The notes beneath the pieces were generated by a model. It was not told the DNA's origin, searched no databases, and was given only the letters and a program-made list of their open reading frames with translations. Shown piece after piece: positions 43,001 through 55,000 of a DNA stretch of 64,000 nucleotides (positions are counted from its first letter, which is position 1; each line of letters opens with the position of its first letter). The DNA comes from Zerene cesonia (Eukaryota; Arthropoda; Insecta; Lepidoptera; Pieridae). A program made the position numbers and the translations under genes. The stretch covers positions 5,221,218 through 5,285,217 of the forward strand of contig NC_052126.1 in the NCBI RefSeq assembly GCF_012273895.1, written 5' to 3'.

Positions 43001-46000
43001 CTAGATGCGCCCGCGGTTTTTTCCGTGTAAAAAGTTGCCTATGTGTTATTCCAGTTGTCCAGCTATCTACGTAGAAAATTTCATTGCAATCGGTTGAGTA
43101 GCTTTTGCGTGAAAGAGCAACAAACGCACACACATCCTTACAAACTTTCGCAATCATAATATTAGTAGGATAATACTATAATGCGAAGGTCTGTGAGGAT
43201 GGATGGATGTGAATGAGACAGATAGACAGCTGAACATCTGGAATAACAATAAGGCTACTTTTTATCCCAATGTTCTTACGGGATACGGAATTTCGCGGGT
43301 GAAACCGCAGGGCGCAGCTAGTAGTAGGATAAGACATCTTCCATAAAGCTTTGCTTAACAATCTTTTATTAGACTCACCTGTTTGTAAGTAACCGACTCG
43401 TTTAGATTCTATTTTGATCCGTCTTAACGGTAAAAGTTCACTGATTTAATTCCATCTTTATACACATGTCAAGGCTCGGTGACAATACAATAATTTAATT
43501 ATATGATTTCTTATGTACACTCTGCACAAGAATAAGTGAGACATTCCGTTGATTCCATCATAAAAGCTTAGTTTTTTTTTAACCTATATTTATTATCTCT
43601 CGTTTTATAACCATGCGGTGCTATTGTGGAAAGTATTTAAGAAATTATGATTAATATGTTTAAAACTACTACTAACTAGTCCGATTTATTAATTTTCGCA
43701 GTCCATCGAACTTACATTACATATAGTCTTTACAATTAATCTGATACAGAATTAATTTCACAACTACCCTCATAACAAAAATAAAATGGGCTTATGAACA
43801 TTGATATATTATTTGTGAATCTTACATACACTATGTTACTATATTTTAGAATATTTTATAAGTATATCTTTTGAATTAGTCATACTAAAATTTCATTAAA
43901 AAATGTTACTCATAGTCACCTTTCATTTTATTAAGCGACCTTTGTTAAAACTACCGTAAACAACGTTCGCGCAAATAAATAATGCTGTTTATTTCGAAAA
44001 ATCTAAAACTTTCAGAATGTCAAATAAAAACTACACGTTGCGCCTGACAAAGAGCCTTTGTAATTAAAACTGTTTTTGGACGTCATTTTATATCACGGCA
44101 TCCAATATTTCGAGAAAAAGTGCAAAAATTTTTGAATATTTCAAATTGGATGTTCGAACCAAATGTTATATGCGTAGTATGGCTGATAAATTACGGTTTT
44201 ATTTTGATCAATGTGATTTAATTAACATTTTGTTTATAAAAATGCAGTTTATCCGATGGACACTGATGTTATTTTTGCTACTAGCTTTATGCCCGCGGCT
44301 TTACTTGCATTGACAGCCCTCTTTTGCCTCCCTTCTCATTTCATTTTGATATAGTTTTCTCAACTGAAGTAGTTTATTTTTGAGTAGCAGCATAGAATAG
44401 CAGTTTACCCTATCTATCATATTTTTGAATTTAATAAAAATCGATACATTCAGGCGTGCTTGGGACATACAAACATACAGTTGTTGTAGTATTTATAGTA
44501 TTAGTGAAAAGTATTAAATACTAGACGATAGTCCCTGCTCCGCCCGGGTATCACGATTCTAATTCTTCAAGATTCTAATCTAATTGAAAAAATAAATGTT
44601 TTAGTTTTAGCTAATAAATAAGAAATTACAAAAAAACCTTTAAAAATTTATATCAATCAATAAAACCTAATTTATATTAAATCTGTTTTAAAATAGATAA
44701 GTAAATCTATGAATAATAACTGTAGTTTTTCCAGGAAAATGTTTTTTCTTAAAATAAAATGACGTCCAGACATTCCTTTTTACAGCGTGAGGTTTCTTGA
44801 AAGTTTCTTAAACTTTCAGATTTATTTCCTTTGCATTCCTTCATGATACATTAAAAAACATACTTACTAGTACCAACTTTAAAGGAATATATACACACAC
44901 ATACATATATACATAACAATAATAATAAATACATATTATATTTTAATGTAACTTTTATTTTTACATGTCAACCGGTTTTAAAAAAGGAGCAGCTCATAAA
45001 TTCGACTTTATTGTTTTTGGCTTTGTTAGGTGAAAAATTTCGACTGGATTAACCGATTATGATGATTATTTGAGAGCTCCGGCCTCCCCTACAATCCCAT
45101 TAAAATTTTTGTGTAGTTCTGATAATTTGAATGTAATTAATATTTCTTTTTAAACTATTATTATAAAAATCAAAGTATAATCTATAGATATGAAAATACA
45201 CTAAATAACCAGGAAAATTTATTACAAGCCGCACGTATAAAATATAGCTTATTTCACCCACTGATAATGCAACATTCTGGTGAAAGACTTTTTGAAATCG
45301 GTGCAGCATTTTATGTGTGTAAATATTAGAAATATGCATACAAACACACGATCGTTTCCTCTTTATTGAAATCTGTTTATTTGTTTCAGCTAATGGCGAA
45401 GAATCGAGAATCTCCACGTAAGTTATGCTGTTAATATTTAATAACCAAATTTGAAATCAAAAAATAATATATAATAATAATAAGTTCATTGTGTTGTAGC
45501 TTTAAAACGGATTAACCGATTTTCCGGAGGTTTGTTTTGCAAAAAGTTCTCTCTACAAAAACAGTTTTTTTTTCGACTAAAATATAGTTTAGATATATGT
45601 TGATTAATTATATAAAATGAATAGTAATATTCCATTTAGTTGAATTACTGAACTTAAATATATATAACCTGTGGTTAATTTTAAGTTCTAGTATTGTCTT
45701 TTATTTCATACAACATATGTCCCAATTTAAAACAACAATTCGGTTTTGAAAATATCTCTCATATAAAACTGTATTCATTTATTAAAATTCGATCCAAGCA
45801 ACCACACTGAGAAAAGAGAGAAAGTTACTTTTTAATTTATAAATCTTTATTTTTAAATTATAAATCATTCACTTATATGAACACATCGACACCTACAACT
45901 AGAAAATTCCAGAAACATCTGAAAATCCGTTGCCGGATTTCAAAAATGGAATATCTATTTTAAAAAAGCGCGCCACAATCCAGCGTACCTGACACAGCCT

Positions 46001-49000
46001 AATAAAAGTTAGACATTCCAACGTAGATAGCATAACGCAATCATAGAGAATTATGCAACTGCATATATCTACATTTCGTATTCTGTTTGACGTACAAGTT
46101 AAATATGCAGGAACTATCTTGTCGGTTCGTTGGGATTTTCAGCGAAATTTTTAAATTATAGTTTTTGAGCTCGTGGAAATTAGGTTACTCTATATGTAAC
46201 AAAGATTTTTCTAGAATAATATGACACTGTTTTGAAATCTGTCTCTGAAGCTTACGTGTGATGGAATAAAATTTCATGTTGATTTACATTGATGCCATTT
46301 GTATCAACGGTTATTACAAAATAGAGAAGTATCTTATAGTCAAACTTATAAAAACGTTGTATTGCGTTGAAAAAATTATTTTTGACAATAAATAAACGCC
46401 CTTAAAATTATCTGGATTAAATTAAAATGAGACCACACAGAAAGCACCAACTTAAAAAAAAAGAATTATCGAAATCGGTTTACTCAATCAATAGTTATGA
46501 TGTAACAAACCCAAAAAAATACAGTCGATTTGAGAACATCCTGCTTTTTTCAATTCGGGTGTAAATCACGAAAAATATCCAGTACTAAAAGTAAATTTCA
46601 CTTTTATGGATTTCTTCGGTTTAACTTATCTGTCACTTAAAATACGAAATAATTTATGAAGATTTTAGCCCAAAGAGCTAATGTGATTTGATTTCTATAT
46701 CAACAAGTCATTAAACGATGAAACTGAATAAAACTTCACTTTTAGCCAACTCAAGCACAAAACTCAAATATTATTGAAATAAATCCAAACGAATCTTACG
46801 AATCTTTCCCAATTTCCACATTATCGTAAAAAAAAACAAACAAATAACTCGCAATAAAACAACTTAACACCACCGCTAGTCTAATTTTAAACCGAAAGCA
46901 AATGCCTGCGCCGAACACCGCGACCGGCGTTTCATTTTAATTAAACAGCCCTCAAAATTCCAGAAACATCGCTTGATGGGTTACGAATATTGTTTATGTA
47001 CGCTTGTTTCGAAGAATTCATTCTGAATTTAACATTTGTCGGCGGCCCTACCTCTACAAATGTTCATGGGCGGTGGTGATCGCTTACCATCAGACGAACC
47101 AAGAGCTCACTTGTCTGCTATTACATAAAAAACACATTTTGTTCTCACGTTACTGTACACGCAAATACACGTGAGTATAAAAAACATAACCTCAACAAAA
47201 TACATAGTATCATCCTCGCTTCGCCCGTGGCATATATAAAATAATATGACTCAGAACACACTCAGGGACCACGTGCATATCCTGCTCTAAACTTTTTTAA
47301 ATTCGCTCCAGCAATTCCTCAGAAATAAAAAAATTTCAGCTTTATTTCATTACATTATAGAATATAACTGTAAGAATATATATATTTTCCACATTGTAAT
47401 TGCAACAAAATGTATATATAAATAAATAAGGTTTTGATTTAGAATTCATTTCAAATACCAGGTCACTGCTTGCATCAGCCATGGTTTTCCGGTCCACTGG
47501 GCCGGGATAACTGACGTTGACAAGGAAGCGATGCCCACACCGATATTAACATTGAATAAATAATTTTATGGAGATGTTACTATTCATTAGAATAATAATA
47601 ATATCTCTTTATTTGTTCTGATTGTGTACAAAAACTTATCACACATTGGCCACAAATTGGTATACAAGTATTGGACGCACAGCTCCACGTTGATAATTAT
47701 ATTTAATGTTGTTTGATTTTATTAGGCTCATGTTAGGCGCTATATAACGTTTAACTTTGTTAAATTGAAGTGTTTTAGTTTTAACTAAAACAAAAGACGA
47801 AAGAAAACAATTTTATACAGAAGTTGTGGGTATGAAAATCTGATAAGGTATATGTGTAATGTATAGTAAATCATTTTTAACATTATAAATGCGAAAGTAA
47901 CTTTGTGTATCTCTAAACCGCTGTCTTAACCACTGTACCGATTTGAATACAATGTACCTGTACCAAACAGGGATTCTTCGAGACCCGAGAAAAGACATAA
48001 AATAGTTTTTATCCCAGAAGTTCCACTATGTGGGAAAACACCGAAACTGTCTAACTTTTCCTTTACTACGCGGTCGAAGTCGCGGGCGAAAAGCTAGTTA
48101 GTTTTAAAATCTACATATCTATATTAATATTATAAGGCTGAAGAGTTTGTTTGTTTGTTTGAACGCACTAATCTCGGGAACTACTGGTCCGATTTGCAAA
48201 AATTATTTCAGTGTTAGATAGCCCATTTATTGAGGAAGGCTATAGGCTATATATGTACCTCGGACGAAGTCGGGGGACCGCTAGTACTCAGTATATCTCT
48301 AAATTCCGCTTATTATTATTCATTTATCAGTTATCAGACAGCGACTGCCAGGCCAGCTATATATTTATTTTATCAATTACGTAAATTACTATGGTGTATT
48401 ATAAATATAGGTAACTATATTTTACTAACTACATAGCATACAATTAAAACCAATACACAAATTAATAACATCAATCAGCCACACGTGACACTAATTAGAT
48501 ACAGAGTAATTAGCGCAAGGAGGTGTAAAAATGAGATCTGTCAGGTATTCACATTACCAAATTTCCCCTGGGATCATCTCGTCTGTGCCATACAATTTCC
48601 ACTTATTTAGGCCAGCGAAAAAGGTGTTATTCATTATTTTAAGAGCGTTACCATTCTTACCTCTTAAACACTGGATTCCTTGACACGTAATTATTTTTGT
48701 CGTGATAAATGTTGTTTTTTAATTAATTACGCATTCCGCAAGGTAGGAGTAATTTATTTGGAATGTTGTTGTTTGGGTAATTAACCAAGTGAGTGGTGCT
48801 GTTCTTTAGACATACGTTATAATTGTTATTTTTAAGCTTATTCGAACTTAAATTTCAATTCAATATATACCTTTGTAGAACAATTACATTAGATTAGAAC
48901 CTTATATAAAGTAAATATGTTTCATATTGCAATGAAATATGAAGTGAAAACTGTTCATTTATACTACTAATAAGAAGCTGAAGAGTTTGTATGCTTGAAC

Positions 49001-52000
49001 GCGGTAATCTCAGGAACTAGGTTAGAATTGAAAATTTGTTATTCTTTTGAATAGTTCATGTATTGAGGAAGGCTATATAATTATTATAGGCTATATAACA
49101 TCCTATGCATGTGCGACATAGGTGCAAATGCGAGGCACAGCAGCAGTAAACAAATAAACCTAGATTTTAAACATATTATTGTTAATATTTTATAAAATGT
49201 ATTTATTATAACCCACGTTTAATATTAGAAAAACATTCGTACAGTTTTTCTATTAATATATAATATACTAAACTTATACGTCGGTAATCATAAAACAATT
49301 AATCGCTTTAAAGATAAAAAAACAACCAAAAACAGATAATTTTAAAAATTATAATAAATTACCCAATTTTGTATATTTTTCTCTCATTTAAACGAACAAA
49401 AGTATCCCATAATTCTTTACCGCAACAAAGGTCACCGAAGTGCCTGAGCAAGAAGCGACTACATTAAAATAGGAGAATAAGACAATAATATCCTATCAAA
49501 CACAAAATAATCATGTCAATTGAAAACCCACGGAGTAATCGAATCACTAAACTCACAAGAAATACGACGATTGAGAACCTTTTGCGAACATCTGCTAAAA
49601 TCTGTCCAGTCATCACGCAAAGTAATTAGTTATTATCGTTAATCATAATTCATCAAACAAATTAGAAACTAAAACAATATTTTGCTAAGAAGTTAAACTT
49701 CTGTTTATCCGGTATCAGCATGAACAAGTCTGAATTATTGTAGCACGCGAAATGGCTGACTACTGCTTGTATCAGTTTAGATTGTTAACAATATTATTAA
49801 CATGGTTTTAGCATACTTGGAACAATATTATGAACTTCCAAATACAAGTATAATCTGATATTTATTAAATAAAGAATCGGTCAAGGTCGAGTCGGACTTA
49901 CGACACTAAGGGAGGGCAGGAGGACAGGCAGACGAACATACGGAGACACGGCGAGTGAAACTGCAAGACCAATTGGTCACCCATCCTATTTGTGATCACG
50001 GCAACCGTAGCCATACCTCGATTTTTGTTGCTATAGTAGTAACAGCAATAAATCGTCTCTGTAAATTTCAAGTGTTTCACTATCACGGTTGAGCCAGGAG
50101 CCTGGTACAGACGGAAAACAGCAAAAACGCAGACGCATGAAGCAGCGAAAGCGAAAGTAATAGGGTCAGTCGTCAAATGCGTGTAACATTTATATTGCGA
50201 ACTAAGAGACAAAAAAAAATATTGTGGGAGTCGAGCACGCTTCGGCACGAATTGGGCCAGCTCGCACCGGGGAAGTACCACACCCCCACAGAAAACTCGC
50301 GTGAAATAGTGGCATGCCACTGTGTTTCGTACGGTGAGTGGGGGAGCCGGAGGCCCGTTTTTTCTTTTCCTCACCCGTCCTAGTCCATTCCTTCTTTCCA
50401 GTCGTTAATCCTTTCCTTTTCCCTTACCCCATAAAAGCGGGCAGCGCATGCACAGAGGTACTACCTTTGCGAATGTTCATGGGCGGTGGTGATCGCTTAC
50501 CATCAGGCGAACCACCAGCTCAGCTGCCCGCTATGACATAAAAAAAAAAAAACTTAATTCAATTAAAACTTTAGCGATTACAATAACAATGTATACCTAC
50601 AAGGTATACCGAAATTAGAATCTTCCCTCCACATACCATTTAGCCTCAGCCTGGCTCCATATTGAGGATTATGTAAATTTTGACTTAACCAACTTTGGCA
50701 CGTGACTCCTATGCGAGAAGTTTATGAATTATTCAAATGCTGCTCCAGTTTTTACGTATTTTAGGTGCAGTGTTTAAACATGCGAGGTGTAATGGTAAAT
50801 GCTTTTTTTTGTTCGAGTTAAAATGGTTATTTTATTTTGTTCGGAACGTGCTGTCAGAATATGCGAAATCAGCGGATTGCGACGTTGTTTTGAAATTTTA
50901 CTAATAATTGGTATTTAAAAACTATCATTAACGTCTTTACGGATATATTTTCGTATCATTTAATGTTTAAAAGTAGATTATCTTCTTCGTTCTTGAATAT
51001 CTGAAGGGTATTTATAACATTTATTTAAATTTATAAATATAACAACATATATTTTAATTTTTACAGAGAGACCATGCACGAGAAATTGGATGAAAACTGG
51101 AATTTATTAAATGGTAAGTCGTTACAAACCCCTGTCGCATTTCGAAGAACCACAAAGTCGACATGTGACATTTGGCAACTTGCGCGGCTAGCGTGGTGGA
51201 TTATGGCTGGCTGAACTGTCTTCTTGCAGGTGAAACAGTAAGGGCTGATGATGAATATTATCCACATTTATAGATAATTGTAGTAATAATACCATTACAT
51301 CCAAGTTAGACGCGTTTGTGTAAAATAACAACGTATGTGTAGATTTTCGCATGCTAACTAATTAATGTTATTATTTCTATAATGTTTCTTTGTTTGTCTT
51401 TATTCTACGTGTCAACGGAGCGATTTACGGTTGCATTTTGTATCTGAATATAAGAGATTAGAAAATTTGGCTAATTTTTTCCGCAGTGAAACATTCCTAT
51501 TCAGTTATTATGTGCATTTCAATCACTCAAAATTTTATACATGCAGCCGAAACCCGGGTTAACAGCTAGTTTGTAATAATAGTGACAAATGTATATAGTA
51601 TTTGACGCATTTGTATAGTATTAGATGTATCAGTCCGTTAATCCGAAACCAGAGACATCTACAGAACCGCAACTAAACGCTTCGTCTAATTTCGACACAC
51701 TAACCAACTTTAGTAATTAACTCTGATGTTACTGCATTGCCCAATGTTCCTGATTATACAGTATTTGTTTGAAAGCCTCCAACTTATATAACCCGGCATT
51801 TAAGTTTGGGGCAAATTTCAAATATTTTTAACTAGTCTATTTCCTTCATACATATCATGCATACATACATACATACATATCATTATCCACCCTACCTGAC
51901 ATACCCTTAATTTTTTTTTTGCCATAGCTGGAATCTGAGGACGTGGCCTATGGTAAGCGATCACTACCGCCCCTGAACATTTGAGAGTTGTGTGTGTGTG

Positions 52001-55000
52001 TGTGTGTTATCCGCTTTAAAAAAAAAGGATATAGAAGGGATTGACGACAGGAATAAAGAAATAGACTAGACGGGCTTCCGGCTCCTCCCCCAGGGAAAGA
52101 AACACAGTAGCTGCTATTTGGTGTGTGTAACCTTCCCCGGTACGAGCTGGCTTACTTTTCGCTCTAATAGTGTTCTTGAAAAGCTGAGCAATTTTGGAAT
52201 AGTTATTGTACCTTTTAAATTGGCTTCAACATAGGAAGCAGAAAATAGAAGTTGTATCGAAATCTCAGTAATTTGTATGTTAGTAGTAGGGTAAAACAAT
52301 ATTGTGTGGATGGATTCTAACAATACCCGAATCCACGTCAACATAAGCGGCTCAACGGAACTCAGTATCGTTCAGTCGGTATTCCATTGCGTTTTCATAT
52401 GACCCAGTGATCTATTGGCAGGCCTGAATATGCGTTAACCTATTTACCACAAAAAGCTGAAACTGTATCTACACTCGATTGCATTTTTAAGTATGAACTA
52501 TACCAGCTTCTTATTTATCCCTTTTTTTATTTAACGAACTGTCTGAAATATCCCCCTCAACGAACTGACTGTCTGCGTTTTGTCCATGCCCATTAACCAG
52601 TAAGTCCCAATACAGCTAAGCGAATTACCAGTTATTTGGTCAGTGGAATTGGATACTATGTTTGTGATTGCTTACGACGCACGTCTGTGTCCAGTTGATT
52701 TTAAATTCAGGAATTAATGAGGTCTTGGAAGTGCATTGCGTGTTTTGCGGTCTGAACTGAATATTCGAATAGATTAACGTCACACCTACCATTGCATATA
52801 AATGATGACAGATCTATAAGTCTTGTTCCCCAATATAAGAAAATGAACTGTATCTATTATTCATATCTATATTTTTATTTGATATCTTTGTTACCTTGAT
52901 TTGTTTATTTATTTATTATTTAAGTTTATTAGTTATTTGTTTTTTACCTTTTGAGGATATAAATACAGTTGTGTTTAACATAAAACTTTATTTCATAAAT
53001 CTCAAACGTTTCGGCGCTATACCTATCTTTCTAATTTTGTCTAAGCTAGCACGAAATAAATGCATGCATGAAAAAATCCGGAAAGGAAGAGAAGGGGAAA
53101 ATCAGGTGTCATATTAAAAAAATATTTCAAACATTTTTCATTAACACGTAAACAAACAATCTAGAACAAACTAATACTGACATTAATGACGGGTTGTTTA
53201 ATAGAATTAATCTCCATGTCTCATGAAAAGAGAACATTATAAATATCTAAAACTAGAAATTTTGAAAGAATAGAAAAAATTTGATCACGAGACAGGATTC
53301 AAATTTTTTCTATTCTTTCAAAATTTCTAATTTATAAAGCATTTCAATGCTATAAAACTAAAAAAAAAAAAAATTAAAATTATATCTAAAACTAGCTTTA
53401 CGTCCCGACGCTACGTGCGTGAAATTTTTCGATTTGATTTTGTTTAATTTCTCGTATGCAAGCGTCGTTAATAATTATACACATTGTTATCAGATGCATC
53501 TCAAACCATACATCCTAACTAATATTAGAAATGCGAAAGTCACTCTTGTCTCTTTATATTTTTTTTTTTCACGTCTATACCACTGACTTAATTTGGATGA
53601 AATTTGGTACGGATAATTTAAGACCCGAAGGCGAAAATCTAGCAATAATATAAATAACTTAATACCATTTTTAATTATAATATATTATCTCTTATCGTTT
53701 TTACAGCTTGGGAAATTAATATGCCTTAGAACAAAACAAAACCTTAAAAATATCTGCGAATTGTTGTTATTATTTAAGAATGCCATAAAAACTCGTCGAT
53801 AGAAATTCCTTTGTAGAAAAAGCGTTAACTGTATAAATAAAAATGCAAAAGGTATTTTCATTAAAATAAAAATATTATAACTATAAAGCGTTAAATAATG
53901 TAGAAGGTATTTTAATGTGTCTGTAAACGCTACTAAACGACTGAACGAATTTGATTGAATGGCAAAAGTGAGGGTGTGATTTAAAATCTAGCCTCATGCT
54001 CGAATTGTTTATATAATTTAAATATTTTAGTCTGAAAGTCGGTCACTATTCGCAAGACTAATAAAAATAATTAATCCTGGCGACCTTTGTCAAGATAATA
54101 AGATAAATTCTTGAAATTGTATTGACACGATCCTTGATAAGTGGACAAAGCTTGAATTAATCTGTCCGTTCAGAGTGGGTCAAAAGCGAGTCTAAAGGAG
54201 TCGATTACAAGCATTAAAGCTAGCTAAGCGAAGCTAGTAAAAAACATGCTAAAATACATCATTTAATTACTTTCTGAATCAGTATGTTGTCGACTTTCGA
54301 AGGAGACGCACGTGTTTCACTGAATACTTTGCAAGCCCAACGGCATTTAAATTAGCAATGACCATGATTTTCCAAAGATCTTAAAAGTCGTTTAATTAAA
54401 TACTCAAACAGCATCAAAGCTGAAAAAACTTTGAAGATTCTTTATCGACACCCACAGTGGCAACCAATTTGATTCGCAAATTGCAATCCGTCCCGACGTA
54501 ATTATATTCGCTTCGAGGAGGGTGCTCCCAATGTTGAATATAGCAGGACAAAATGGAATAAATGTCAAAATTATAAAATTTAGATTGTGCTGCCTTGAAC
54601 CTAAAATAAAATGTTATTTTAGAAGTGTTTATTATTGTTGTTTTTATAAATTTTAATGATACTAAATATAGAAGAAATTCAAAAAGAAAATGTATACTTT
54701 ACAATAAAATGAAAGAAACTACACCTGGTAGTATTCAATATTAATCTGTAATGATATACTATAAACAAACTTTGTTACTAATTTGTAGAATTTCAGTAGT
54801 ACAGTTGAATATTAAATGCTACTAAACCAAGCACACATGAATGCATATACATATTCCACAGAAAACATTTCACTAATCCAAACCTAGCAGTGACATAAAC
54901 AAGCCTGGAGCATAAAGAAAATATCCCAGTTTCCACTGAACAATGGCTACCCTATCTTGCTAGCATGTCCGATGTAACGAGGGTCGATAATGAGAGCCGC

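Larger units (their letters stand above)
35882..45389 (+). other. Intron between coding exons 5 and 6
   Basis: The longest intron between coding exons (9.5 kb). Contains Helitron-like copies at 36214, 36745, 37085, 38556, 42125 and 42999-43323, a SINE at 40095, and a possible cryptic exon at 41053-41117. The 72-residue hydrophobic ORF at 38965 lacks a supported gene context. 39430-40040 and 43850-44270 show nothing recognisable. Confidence 0.6.
45418..51066 (+). other. Intron between coding exons 6 and 7
   Basis: Repeats at 47038, 47878, 48117 and 50223, plus fragments near 46430-46560 (GTCGATTTGAGAAC type) and 49512-49600. No other coding signal; 45450-46400 shows nothing I can name. Confidence 0.6.

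Noticed and set aside
49898..50374. Minus-strand 158-codon ORF
   Set aside because: It spans the reverse of a retroposon copy and a degenerate dispersed repeat, with no recognisable domain.
53707..53780. Possible exon after TTTTTACAG at 53706
   Set aside because: No donor before in-frame stops and no Ig or linker similarity.
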